Below, piece by piece: positions 25,471-33,715 of a stretch of 53,752 nt of DNA; position 1 is the stretch's first letter; every line of letters begins with the position of its first letter. The notes beneath the pieces were generated by a model. The model was given only the letters and a program-made list of their open reading frames with translations. It was not told the origin of the DNA and made no database searches. The stretch is from Sulfurimonas sp. (GTDB lineage: Bacteria; Campylobacterota; Campylobacteria; Campylobacterales; Sulfurimonadaceae), in NCBI GenBank assembly GCA_027019325.1, contig JALUWT010000081.1, positions 1 to 53,752 on the forward strand, read 5' to 3'. A program made the position numbers and the translations under genes.

Positions 25471-25758
25471 TTATTTACCGATAGTTTGTGCGAAAGCTTC
25501 TAAATCAGCATCAGAGTAACGTGCTACTTGACCTTTCATAACGCCTTTCATTGGTCCACCGAAAGTTCCCGCTTTGTACCCTTTAAGAGCAGTTGCAATT
25601 TCAGCATGAGTCATATTAGCAACAATTTTAGACTTACCCATAGCGTGTTTTTCCCAGTTAGCACCATGACATGCAGCACATGCTTTCCCATTTACTGCAG
25701 CAGATGCAGCTGTAACTAATGCTAAAGTAGCGATTGAAGCGATTACGATTTTTTTCAT
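25471..25758 (-). CDS. periplasmic monohaem cytochrome c (c553-like)
   Basis: A 95-residue protein with a Sec signal peptide (cleavage near residue 20, ...ASA) and one haem c motif CAACH at about 32-36. A Met in GGPMKGVMKGQ probably supplies the distal ligand. The small class I fold resembles the cytochrome c553 proteins that pass electrons to cbb3 oxidase in this phylum, which fits the neighbouring ccoI-ccoS. It has a strong ribosome binding site (AAGGAAA) and its own promoter and terminator. Confidence 0.9.
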   Translation of the reverse strand: MKKIVIASIATLALVTAASAAVNGKACAACHGANWEKHAMGKSKIVANMTHAEIATALKGYKAGTFGGPMKGVMKGQVARYSDADLEAFAQTIGK

Positions 25759-25788
25759 TTTATTTCCTTAATATAAAGTTTCATCTAC

Positions 25789-25794
25789 ATTATA
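25789..25794 (-). promoter_or_regulatory. -10 box of the cytochrome c gene
   Basis: TATAAT on the lower strand at 25794-25789, 30 bases upstream of the cytochrome ATG (25758). No clear -35. The same 100-base divergent gap must also hold the promoter of hldD, for which I see only AT-rich sequence. Confidence 0.5.
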
Positions 25795-25871
25795 TTAGTT
25801 TGAGTCTTAAATACTTGTTAATCAATTTAAAGGTATCATTTTATTACAATAAATTTATTATGGATGGGCAG

Positions 25872-26879
25872 ATGCGATACATTAAAGAAGATTTAAAAGA
25901 CAAAACGATATTGATTACAGGAGGGGCGGGCTTTATAGGCTCGAACCTCGCATTTTACTTTCAGGAGAATCATCCAGATACGCATGTGGTGGTCCTTGAC
26001 AGTTTTCGAAGTGGTGAAACGCTGAGTAATGGTAATTTAAAATCTTTTGGGCATTTTAAAAATCTTTTGGGCTTTAGTGGTGAGGTTATCAGTGGTGACA
26101 TTAATGATAAAGATCTGCTTTTAGACTTGGAAGTGAATTATAAATTTGATTATATCTTTCATGAAGCGGCTATTTCAGATACAACTGCGTTAGAGCAAGA
26201 TCTGATGATAAAGACAAATGTAAATGCCTTTAAAGACTTGCTCGATCTTGCCGTGGCTCACGATGCAAATATGATTTATGCCTCTTCGGCAGCGACATAT
26301 GGCGGAAGTGATACCTTTAAAGTAGGGTATGAAGAGCCAAACAATGTGTATGGTTTTTCAAAAGTGATGATGGACAATATTGCCTATGATTATATGAAAA
26401 GTTCCGATATTAGTATAGTAGGGCTACGTTACTTCAATGTATATGGAGCGCGTGAGTATTTTAAAAATACAACGGCTTCAATGGTGCTGCAGTTTGGACA
26501 TCAGTTACTTGCAGGAAAAAATCCGCGTCTTTTTGAAGGCAGTGATAAAATTCTGCGTGACTTTATATATATAGAAGACATCATTCAGGCAAATATTAAA
26601 GCGATGGCACCGAAAAAAAGTGGTGTTTATAATGTAGGAACAGGTAAAGCGAGAAGTTTTCAAGATATTGTAAATATTTTACAAAAAGAACTTGGTACAT
26701 CCGCAACTTGTGAGTATATACCAAATCCATATGTCGGCTCCTACCAATTCTTCACGCAGGCGGATATAGAAGATACAAAAGAGTTTCTTGATTACAGACC
26801 TGCTTATGAGATGGAAGAGGGAATTAAAGCCTATGTGCCGGAGATAAAGCGCATTTATGAAACAGAAGTGAAAAAGTAA
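25872..26879 (+). CDS. hldD: ADP-L-glycero-D-manno-heptose 6-epimerase HldD
   Basis: About 335 residues. The Rossmann NAD(P)-binding loop GGAGFIGSN is near residue 17, and the YxxxK catalytic pair of the short-chain dehydrogenase/epimerase family lies in YGFSKVMMDN. It epimerises ADP-D-glycero- to ADP-L-glycero-heptose, the last step of precursor synthesis. I choose ATG 25872 (MRYIKEDL); ATG 25860 would add four residues and has no better ribosome binding site. A longer frame upstream overlaps the cytochrome gene and is not credible. hldE follows after 2 bases. Confidence 0.9.
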   Translation: MRYIKEDLKDKTILITGGAGFIGSNLAFYFQENHPDTHVVVLDSFRSGETLSNGNLKSFGHFKNLLGFSGEVISGDINDKDLLLDLEVNYKFDYIFHEAAISDTTALEQDLMIKTNVNAFKDLLDLAVAHDANMIYASSAATYGGSDTFKVGYEEPNNVYGFSKVMMDNIAYDYMKSSDISIVGLRYFNVYGAREYFKNTTASMVLQFGHQLLAGKNPRLFEGSDKILRDFIYIEDIIQANIKAMAPKKSGVYNVGTGKARSFQDIVNILQKELGTSATCEYIPNPYVGSYQFFTQADIEDTKEFLDYRPAYEMEEGIKAYVPEIKRIYETEVKK

Positions 26880-26881
26880 CG

Positions 26882-28312
26882 ATGCATATTTTAAAAGAGG
26901 CAAAACCTAAGATATTAGTCCTAGGGGATTTGATGATAGATCATTATCTCTGGGGAAGCTGTGAGCGTATAAGTCCCGAAGCACCTGTTCAGGTTGTTGA
27001 TATTGCCAAAGAGACAACAGTACTGGGCGGGGCCGGAAATGTCATCAATAATCTTAAAGCTTTGGGTGCTGATGTAAGTGTTGCCGGTATTATCGGTGAT
27101 GATGACAATGGTGAAGAGCTGCGTGAGATGCTGCGTGAAATAGATGTAGATACACAAAACCTTATGATACAAAAAGGGCGAAAAACATCGAAAAAGAGTC
27201 GTGTCATTGCCGTGAGTCAGCAGATATTACGCTATGACAAAGAGAGTAAAAATGCCATAGAAAAAGAGTCTGTAGCAAAAATCTTAGACTCTGTAAAGAA
27301 AAGTATAAATGAGTATGATGCACTCATTTTGTCTGATTATGGAAAAGGTGTTTTGACTGAAGAATTATGTCAGGGCGTCATTGCTTTGTCTAATGCAAAC
27401 GGTGTCAAAGTTTTAGTGGATCCAAAAGGGAGTGACTTTAGTAAATACAGAGGGGCATATCTTTTAACACCCAATAAAAAAGAGGCACAACTCGCAACTG
27501 GTAGAGATATAGATGATGAGGTATCTCTTAAAGAGGCACTGTTACAGCTTAAAAGTGAGTGTGATTTAACTGTTTCACTTATTACACTCTCTGAAGATGG
27601 AATTGCCATCTATGATGAGAAGTTAAAACGCTTTGCTACAGTTGCCAAAGAAGTCTTTGATGTAACAGGCGCAGGCGATACAGTTATTGCTTCTATTGCG
27701 TATGCGCTGAGTGCATGTAAAAATATAGATGAGACAGCAAAATTTGCAAACCTTGCAGCGGGTGTGGTTGTAGGGAAAATCGGTTCAGCTACGGTAACAA
27801 TCGATGAGATAGAGGAGTATGAAGCGAGCCTGCATAAAAGTTCTTCGGATGCGCACATCAAAACATTTGAAGAGATTGATGCTATTGTGAAGCGTTATAA
27901 GTCACAGGGAAAACGAGTCGTTTTTACAAACGGTTGTTTTGATATCCTACATGTGGGACATGTCAAATACCTTCAAATTGCTAAAAGTTTTGGCGATATT
28001 TTGATAGTAGGTCTGAATTCTGATGCATCTGTCTCACGTCTTAAAGGTCCTACACGTCCTGTCAATGTCGCAGAGGACAGAGCTTACTTGCTTGCTGCAC
28101 TTGAGGCAGTGGATTTTGTTGTGCCATTTGAAGAAGATACTCCGTACGAGCTTATTAAAATGATAGCACCGGATGCTCTTGTCAAAGGCGGAGACTATGA
28201 AGGCAAAACCGTAGTCGGTACAGAATTTGCTAGAGAGTTGAAACTTGTGGACTTTGTCGATGGCAAAAGTACAACAAAAACTATAGAAAAGATACAAGGA
28301 AAGACATGCTAA
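26882..28312 (+). CDS. hldE: bifunctional heptose kinase/adenylyltransferase HldE
   Basis: A 476-residue fusion. The N-terminal PfkB-type kinase (about 1-315) contains GGAGNVINN and the catalytic TGAGDT. The C-terminal nucleotidyltransferase (about 340-476) contains TNGCFDILHVGHVKYL, the HxGH-type loop. It phosphorylates heptose 7-phosphate at C1 and later adds AMP to give ADP-heptose. The intact fusion is the usual E. coli form. It is coupled to hldD, and its end overlaps the next gene by 7 bases. Confidence 0.95.
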   Translation: MHILKEAKPKILVLGDLMIDHYLWGSCERISPEAPVQVVDIAKETTVLGGAGNVINNLKALGADVSVAGIIGDDDNGEELREMLREIDVDTQNLMIQKGRKTSKKSRVIAVSQQILRYDKESKNAIEKESVAKILDSVKKSINEYDALILSDYGKGVLTEELCQGVIALSNANGVKVLVDPKGSDFSKYRGAYLLTPNKKEAQLATGRDIDDEVSLKEALLQLKSECDLTVSLITLSEDGIAIYDEKLKRFATVAKEVFDVTGAGDTVIASIAYALSACKNIDETAKFANLAAGVVVGKIGSATVTIDEIEEYEASLHKSSSDAHIKTFEEIDAIVKRYKSQGKRVVFTNGCFDILHVGHVKYLQIAKSFGDILIVGLNSDASVSRLKGPTRPVNVAEDRAYLLAALEAVDFVVPFEEDTPYELIKMIAPDALVKGGDYEGKTVVGTEFARELKLVDFVDGKSTTKTIEKIQGKTC

Positions 28313-28911
28313 AAAAGATTACACTCCTCAGTGCAACAGCGATAACAGCATTTGCAATGCATACAGGTGAAATTAATATCAACAATAAAGACTTAGAAGT
28401 AAGCGGACAGTTTGATTTGGGTCAGTTCAATGACGCAGTAGAGCCAAATACCATGTTTGTCGGTGCGAAGTTCTTAAATGCGGATGCTAAGCATTCAGAT
28501 AATGATAATGCTAACCTAAAACCTTATTTTGAAGGTAATTTTTTGATGATGCGTCCAATTGGTGATAAAGGGATGCGAATCGGTATGGGTGCAAAAGTTG
28601 CTTTTACACAGAGCTATATGGCTGTACCGTTAGGACTTCAGTTTGCATATAAGATTCCTGCAAATGATTTTGTTCCAATGTACTTAAATGGCGAGCTTTA
28701 TTACGCACCGTCTGTACTTTCATTTAGTGATGCCGATAGCTATTTAGAATATCGTTTAAGTTATGACATTGAGATTATTGACAATGGAAGCATTACATTA
28801 GGGTATAGAAGTTTAGATACGAACTATAAAGCCAATAAAGGTTATGCCGTAAATGGTGGTGATTTTACCTATAACTCTTACTGGTATGTAGGATTTAAGA
28901 TAGGTTTCTAG
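28306..28911 (+). CDS. YfaZ-like outer membrane protein
   Basis: A 201-residue protein with a signal peptide (about 17 residues, ending ...TAFA) and alternating aromatic/hydrophobic strands throughout, ending in a C-terminal Phe (FKIGF) typical of outer-membrane beta-barrels. Overall length and pattern resemble the YfaZ family, but I rely on general features rather than a diagnostic motif. It overlaps hldE by 7 bases and converges on waaF, so it may be co-expressed with heptose synthesis. Confidence 0.7.
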   Translation: MLKKITLLSATAITAFAMHTGEININNKDLEVSGQFDLGQFNDAVEPNTMFVGAKFLNADAKHSDNDNANLKPYFEGNFLMMRPIGDKGMRIGMGAKVAFTQSYMAVPLGLQFAYKIPANDFVPMYLNGELYYAPSVLSFSDADSYLEYRLSYDIEIIDNGSITLGYRSLDTNYKANKGYAVNGGDFTYNSYWYVGFKIGF

Positions 28912-28913
28912 AT

Positions 28914-29885
28914 TTATAACTCTTTTACAGCCTGCGAAACTTCGTCGGCTGTAATGCTTTTCATACACTCATGATGTCCAAGCGGGCACTCTCTTTTCAT
29001 ACACGGACTACAATCCATCTCTTTACGCACTAATTTACTTTTTTCATTCATCCACTGCGAGGTCTCTTTATATTTTGTCGGTCCAAAAATGGAGACGGTC
29101 GGGACTTGATAGGCAGCTGCAACGTGCATAGGTCCACTGTCATTTGTAATGAAAAGTGAGCAGCCTCCAATGTTGGCGCATAGCTCTTCTATGTTTGTTT
29201 TTCCCGCTAGATTTGTATAGTTTGTAACACCGAGTTGTTTGAGATTATCTTCAATTTCCTGAGCCATTTCGACTTCGTTTGGTCCGCCGAAAATTATGAT
29301 GTCGTATTTCTCTGTATACTCAGCAGCTACTGCTGCAAAACGCTCCGGATACCAACGCTTCGCGCTGCCATAGGTTGCCCCTGCATTAATGCCTAAAGTA
29401 GGTTTTTCAAAAGTTTTTGGTCTGATGTAGAGCTTGAGTGGTGGAATTTCATCCTCGTTAAAGTCATTGACGTTGACCATTGCCAACTCTGCATACTGTT
29501 TTACTAGATGTTTGTTCGCTTTTATTTTCGGTGTGTGCGAAAGTAAAAAGCGAGAGTGCCAGGAATGCTTGGCAACAGTGAAGACCGTTCCCGTAAACCT
29601 TAAGAGCAGTGAAGAGTGCAGTTGATTTCTAAATGTTATTGCCATATTGAAACGACCAAGTTCATGGGCGAGTTTGTAGGTGGCAAGCAGACGAGAAGAG
29701 GCTTTTTTTGTCTCATCTATGACTGCTTTTTCGCAGAGCGGATGATGTTTCAATGCTTCAATGCTGACATAACTGCCGACAAAAGTAAAGCGTGCAGCAG
29801 GGTAGTGTTTTGCTAAAAGTTCAATGGCCGGTGTTGCCATTACAGCATCGCCGAGCCAATTTGGTAAAATTATCAGTATTTTCAT
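28914..29885 (-). CDS. waaF: ADP-heptose:LPS heptosyltransferase II WaaF
   Basis: A 323-residue GT9 enzyme. The start MKILIILPNWLGDAVMATPAIELL is a textbook WaaF opening, with the catalytic Asp in LGDAVM. FITNDSGPMHVAAAYQVPTVSIFGPT is the ADP-heptose binding signature, and a Cys-rich tail region (CSPCMKRECPLGHHEC) is also common in WaaF. It adds the second L-glycero-D-manno-heptose to the inner core. It overlaps the 430-residue gene by 4 bases. Confidence 0.93.
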   Translation of the reverse strand: MKILIILPNWLGDAVMATPAIELLAKHYPAARFTFVGSYVSIEALKHHPLCEKAVIDETKKASSRLLATYKLAHELGRFNMAITFRNQLHSSLLLRFTGTVFTVAKHSWHSRFLLSHTPKIKANKHLVKQYAELAMVNVNDFNEDEIPPLKLYIRPKTFEKPTLGINAGATYGSAKRWYPERFAAVAAEYTEKYDIIIFGGPNEVEMAQEIEDNLKQLGVTNYTNLAGKTNIEELCANIGGCSLFITNDSGPMHVAAAYQVPTVSIFGPTKYKETSQWMNEKSKLVRKEMDCSPCMKRECPLGHHECMKSITADEVSQAVKEL

Positions 29886-31174
29886 TCTATTCTCTCACTT
29901 GCATTGACTTTTTGACCTACCTCTTTAGTGATGAAGATATAAAGTGGTGCAGAACCAATCTCAAGTATCTCATTTTCTATTTTTTTTCCGCTTTTAGAGT
30001 AGACTTCAAAAAACTCTTCATTTTTTAGAGTTGTCTCATTTAGCGACCAATGCACCTGTAGAAGTTGTTCATCAATCCAAAATTGAATGATATAGTAGCC
30101 TCTTTTAATATCAAGACGCAAGAACTGTGCATTTTTGAGTGTGGCAAACATATATTTGTAAACATAAAAAGCTTCTCGTTTGTGTATACTTTCATGATTA
30201 TCTACGAGCCCATAACCAGGGGCAATAAGCTGATGCCAAGAGACAGAATCAATCTGTTGGGAAGCAAAACTGAGTAGATAGTAGCGCAGCATATAGTCAC
30301 TATAGGCTTCTTCGCTCACACATTCATACTCACTTGTTGGCGCATAGGGTGCGGTGCCACTTATAGGCCAGTTTGTCTCCGTGATGTAGAGTTTCTGTTT
30401 TGTTTTAGGACTGAGCCAGACCATAGTGCTCAGCAGAGCGATTTTGTCTGTTAGGCTAAATCCCAACTGTGTGTTCTCCGGTGCGCCACGTCTGTCAACA
30501 TACAACAAAGAGGCAACACCGTCGTACTTGCATTTGCAGAAATTAAAAAGAGTATGCACCGTGTAGTAGAGCTCAAAATCTATGACACCGCTGCCGATGA
30601 GTTCAATGTCTTTAAATTCGGAAATCTTTAAATCATAGGCAACCTTGTAAAATTTTAGATACTCTCCGGCAGAAAAAAATCCCCATTTGGCGCGGTTAAT
30701 TGTCGTTCCGATTTCAAAGATATCAACATACTCACGCAGCTCAGAAAAAATAGTTCGCAGGTCACTTTGTAGAAGTGTCAAATCTTCTATATGTTCCCTG
30801 TCTTGCATGATTTTTAAGATGATTTTTTTCTCTTGGTTTTGTTGTGCAAAATTTTTAAGCTCTGGGAGTTTTTCCATCTCCCAAAGTTTCAAACGAAGTA
30901 AAACAGCCTCTACCTCAAGTTCCTCCAAAAGCTCCTGCGTGAAAGCTGATTCTCGCTCAAAATCGACACCTAAAGAGAAAAAATGTGTCATGTCAATCTC
31001 TTTTCTTTTGACAAAAGGCATAGCAAGTAGGGAAAGCGGCAGAAAAATAAGTGCAGAAATAATGGTATGCAAAAGAGACATACGCTCTTTTTTTCGCATC
31101 TTTTTTTTAAAATCTCTATCTGTAAGTAGTGCCGGCTGGTCGGAATAATCATCCCATGTAAAAGGTTTTTTCAT
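29882..31174 (-). CDS. membrane-anchored glycoside hydrolase-like protein (unassigned)
   Basis: A 430-residue protein. A basic N-terminus and one membrane helix (about 35-53) precede a periplasmic domain with TIM-barrel-like alternation. Two acidic sites resemble a clan A hydrolase pair: FEIGTTINRAKWG (Glu154) and YITETNWP (Glu266). A C-terminal beta region (about 345-420) follows. I do not recognise the exact family. Its coupling to waaF by a 4-base overlap suggests a role with LPS or a related glycan. The start lies close to a -10 box, so the message may be nearly leaderless. Confidence 0.65.
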   Translation of the reverse strand: MKKPFTWDDYSDQPALLTDRDFKKKMRKKERMSLLHTIISALIFLPLSLLAMPFVKRKEIDMTHFFSLGVDFERESAFTQELLEELEVEAVLLRLKLWEMEKLPELKNFAQQNQEKKIILKIMQDREHIEDLTLLQSDLRTIFSELREYVDIFEIGTTINRAKWGFFSAGEYLKFYKVAYDLKISEFKDIELIGSGVIDFELYYTVHTLFNFCKCKYDGVASLLYVDRRGAPENTQLGFSLTDKIALLSTMVWLSPKTKQKLYITETNWPISGTAPYAPTSEYECVSEEAYSDYMLRYYLLSFASQQIDSVSWHQLIAPGYGLVDNHESIHKREAFYVYKYMFATLKNAQFLRLDIKRGYYIIQFWIDEQLLQVHWSLNETTLKNEEFFEVYSKSGKKIENEILEIGSAPLYIFITKEVGQKVNASERIE

Positions 31175-31181
31175 AAGGCGG

Positions 31182-31205
31182 ATTATATCCTTTTTAAGGT
31201 AAAAT
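31182..31205. promoter_or_regulatory. back-to-back -10 boxes between the 430-aa gene and the GT9 gene
   Basis: The 37-base divergent gap holds a leftward TATAAT (complement of 31182-31187), only 8 bases from the leftward ATG, and a rightward TAAAAT (31200-31205), 7 bases from the rightward ATG at 31212. Both messages would start at or near the first codon. No -35 boxes are visible. Confidence 0.35.
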
Positions 31206-31211
31206 CTCCAT

Positions 31212-32177
31212 ATGAATATATTAGTTGTACGAACAGATAAACTTGGTGATTTTATAACGGCACTTCCGACGATGTATGTACTGAAAAAGCATAATCCTCA
31301 AAACAGAATCGTTGTGTTTGTTGCACCACTCAATAAAAGTTTGGCTGAGTCCTGTGACTTCATTGATGAGATACTGATTGATGATGGAAAAAGCTCTCTG
31401 TTTGCACTTGCACGCAAGTTGAAATCTGCAAAAATTGACCTCTCCATCACACTCTTCTCAAACACTCGCGTAGCTTTGGCACAGTTTTTAGCAGGCATAA
31501 AAGGGCGTTACGCACCGGCTACAAAGATAGCACAGATATTTTATAATCACCGTGTAAAACAACGACGCAGTGAAGTGAAAATGGCAGAGTTTGAGTATAA
31601 CTTGGCACTGGCACGTGAGGTATTTACTGATATTGATCTGAGTTTTCCTAAACCGCTGCTGCAGTTTGATGACAGTAAAGCTATTTATGAGAAGTTTTGT
31701 CAGGAAAATGAGATTACAAAAGAGCTTATAGCCTTTCATGTCGGTTTTGGCGGCTCGTCAGATGCGAATTGGAACTTGGATGAGTATGAAGTGCTCATCC
31801 GTGATATTCTTACGCAAGAGAAATATGATGTTGTACTGACTTTTGGCCCTGATGAGAATGCCTTGCGTGAGGAGATGCAAAAGAGATTAGGAAATAAAAA
31901 AGTAGTTTTTTATCTCTCAAATGAGGGTATTGTGCACTTTGCAAAACTCATAGCGAACTTTAAACTTTTTGTCTCCACTTCCACAGGAACTTACCACCTT
32001 GCTTCTCTAGTAGGCACGCCGACGATGACATTTTTTGGAGATTCAAACTTTGCGAGTGCCAAAAGGTGGAAAAGTATAGGCAATGAGAAATTGCAAAAAC
32101 ATTATATGTTGCCAATGGATGCAGAAAAAAGAGAAGCAATGTTTGAAAGTGTGCGAAAAGAGCTACTTTCTCTTTAA
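31212..32177 (+). CDS. glycosyltransferase family 9 (heptosyltransferase-like)
   Basis: A 321-residue GT9 enzyme. The opening MNILVVRTDKLGDFITALPTM carries the catalytic LGD. A late nucleotide-sugar site reads FVSTSTGTYHLASLVGTPTMTFFGD, with ST-TGTYH in place of the usual DSGPMHLA. It may be WaaC, WaaQ or another core heptosyltransferase; I cannot choose. Its end overlaps the convergent GT2 gene by 15 bases. Confidence 0.85.
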   Translation: MNILVVRTDKLGDFITALPTMYVLKKHNPQNRIVVFVAPLNKSLAESCDFIDEILIDDGKSSLFALARKLKSAKIDLSITLFSNTRVALAQFLAGIKGRYAPATKIAQIFYNHRVKQRRSEVKMAEFEYNLALAREVFTDIDLSFPKPLLQFDDSKAIYEKFCQENEITKELIAFHVGFGGSSDANWNLDEYEVLIRDILTQEKYDVVLTFGPDENALREEMQKRLGNKKVVFYLSNEGIVHFAKLIANFKLFVSTSTGTYHLASLVGTPTMTFFGDSNFASAKRWKSIGNEKLQKHYMLPMDAEKREAMFESVRKELLSL

Positions 32178-32924
32178 CTCTTCATTTAACTCATAGAGTT
32201 TGATGTACTTGTAAAAGTTTGTTACCATGTGTGAGTAGGCAATGACAAGTCCGACATAACCGTCACGAAAACCCTGCTTAAAAAAGTATGTTTTTATAAA
32301 TGAATAAGCTCCGTTAAAAAAGGCTTTGCTAGGAGATGAAGATTTTTTTCCGGCATTGTTTTGTGCAAAGAGAGTAGAGTAGGTGTTTGCCTTGTCTATA
32401 AAACCCTCAATGGAAGTGTATGGATAATGATGTATAGCTCCCGCTATTTTTCCAAGCTGTAAATCTTTTTGCATAATATGCTCATGTACATGTTTGTCTG
32501 TAAAAGCTGTGACCTCTTTGTTGTAGATACGGATAATTTCATCAGCTGCCCAGCAGTGTTTAATCTCTCTTCTTTTATAAAAATTTGTGCGTAAAATGGA
32601 GTAAACATAATCTTTTGAAAGTTTGGTTTGTGCGAGATTGTCTATAAAACTGTCAGTGACAACTTCATCTGCATCGAGTGAGAAGATCCAGTTATTTGTT
32701 GCGTGAGAAGCTGCAAGGTTTTTTGTAGGACCAAAGCCTAGAAATTCACCTTGAATAAGTTTCACATTTTTGTACGATGCCGCGATACTCTCTGTCTTGT
32801 CTGTTGAGTTGTTACTATAAACGATGACCTCTTCAAAAGCTTTGAGTGCATCAAGTACATCTTTGAGTGTTGCTTCGGCATTTTTGACAATCATAACGCA
32901 AGAAATATGGGAAATCTTAGTCAT
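32163..32924 (-). CDS. glycosyltransferase family 2, WaaE/KdtX-like
   Basis: A 253-residue cytoplasmic GT-A enzyme. The opening ISCVMIVKNAEATLKDVLDAL and the metal-binding region FSLDADEVV (DxD type) fit the WaaE/KdtX group, which adds glucose to heptose I of the LPS inner core in several species. It overlaps the end of the kinase gene by 8 bases, so the two are co-translated. Confidence 0.82.
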   Translation of the reverse strand: MTKISHISCVMIVKNAEATLKDVLDALKAFEEVIVYSNNSTDKTESIAASYKNVKLIQGEFLGFGPTKNLAASHATNNWIFSLDADEVVTDSFIDNLAQTKLSKDYVYSILRTNFYKRREIKHCWAADEIIRIYNKEVTAFTDKHVHEHIMQKDLQLGKIAGAIHHYPYTSIEGFIDKANTYSTLFAQNNAGKKSSSPSKAFFNGAYSFIKTYFFKQGFRDGYVGLVIAYSHMVTNFYKYIKLYELNEELKRK

Positions 32925-33657
32925 TTACAGGTTTTCCTTTAAGCCTTTTTTTGAAGTTTTTAATCTTTTTATTTTTATTGGAGTAGTAAAGCACTTTTTG
33001 TTTGAAATTTTGAGAACATGGATAATGTTTAGAGTACTCTTCTGCCATAATTTCTAAAATTTCATCATGTGCCCAGAGTTTTGCAAAGTTTTGTGCACGC
33101 ATATCTTCATTGAGTGAGATAAACTCCATACGATTTACATCTACTATTTTAAAAATATAATCATTTTCACTCTTTTTTATAAGAATGTTTCCAGGAGAGT
33201 AATCATCATGAAAAATACCCGCATTGTGTAATTTAAGTGTAAAGTGGGCGAAAGCTTTAAACAGGACTTCTCGATTAGGAAATGTTTTATCTAAAAGAGG
33301 TTCTCGTATTGTGAAGTCGTAGGTGAAGTTTTCACTAATAAAATAACTTTCATCAATAAGTCCGGCTTTGAAAAATTCGATGTATGCTATAGGTTTTGGG
33401 GTAAATTCACCTAGGCGCAAAGAGTACTTATAAGATTTTTTTGCTTTAGAATCACGAAAAAAGGTGTATGCAATTTTATTGATGAAATTTGGTACTTTAA
33501 AAGATTTTACAACAACGTAGATGTCGCTATGAGAAATGATTTTAAGCTCATTCCTCGCTTTATGAATGAAGTTGTCATTGTTTTTAAAATGCTGTTTGAT
33601 ATTGAGTAGAAAATCTTTGAAACTCGCTTCATAAAGTGGATTTAATTTGTATTTCAT
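32917..33657 (-). CDS. LPS core kinase-like protein (InaA/WaaP-type)
   Basis: A 246-residue protein kinase-fold enzyme. The catalytic loop HDDYSPGNILI (150-160, with Asp and Asn positions of the kinase HxD...N motif) and the metal-binding IVDVNRM (Asp173) are clear. The fold and the LPS context suggest phosphorylation of heptose or Kdo, as for WaaP, KdkA or InaA-type enzymes. The acceptor is not determined. It is transcribed leftward from the symmetric promoter region at 33675-33703. Confidence 0.8.
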   Translation of the reverse strand: MKYKLNPLYEASFKDFLLNIKQHFKNNDNFIHKARNELKIISHSDIYVVVKSFKVPNFINKIAYTFFRDSKAKKSYKYSLRLGEFTPKPIAYIEFFKAGLIDESYFISENFTYDFTIREPLLDKTFPNREVLFKAFAHFTLKLHNAGIFHDDYSPGNILIKKSENDYIFKIVDVNRMEFISLNEDMRAQNFAKLWAHDEILEIMAEEYSKHYPCSQNFKQKVLYYSNKNKKIKNFKKRLKGKPVND

Positions 33658-33674
33658 ATATCTCTCATAAAGAA

Positions 33675-33703
33675 TTTTGTATAATGTAGTTAATTATACA
33701 AAA
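33675..33703. promoter_or_regulatory. symmetric divergent promoter in an 11-base inverted repeat
   Basis: TTTTGTATAAT (33675-33685), seven bases, then the exact complement ATTATACAAAA (33693-33703). Each arm carries a perfect TATAAT: rightward at 33680-33685 for the GT9 gene, leftward at 33698-33693 for the kinase gene. The two start sites would fall within a few bases of each other, so polymerase could use only one at a time, or a dimeric regulator could cover both. Confidence 0.6.
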
Positions 33704-33715
33704 AAAGGTATTAGC

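Noticed and set aside
25734-25859. N-terminal extension of hldD
   Set aside because: It would overlap the divergent cytochrome gene and its promoter, and the family starts near MRYIKEDL (25872).
30687-31148. A 153-codon upper-strand frame opposite the 430-aa gene
   Set aside because: A Ser/Lys-rich shadow without a ribosome binding site; the lower-strand frame is longer and coupled to waaF.
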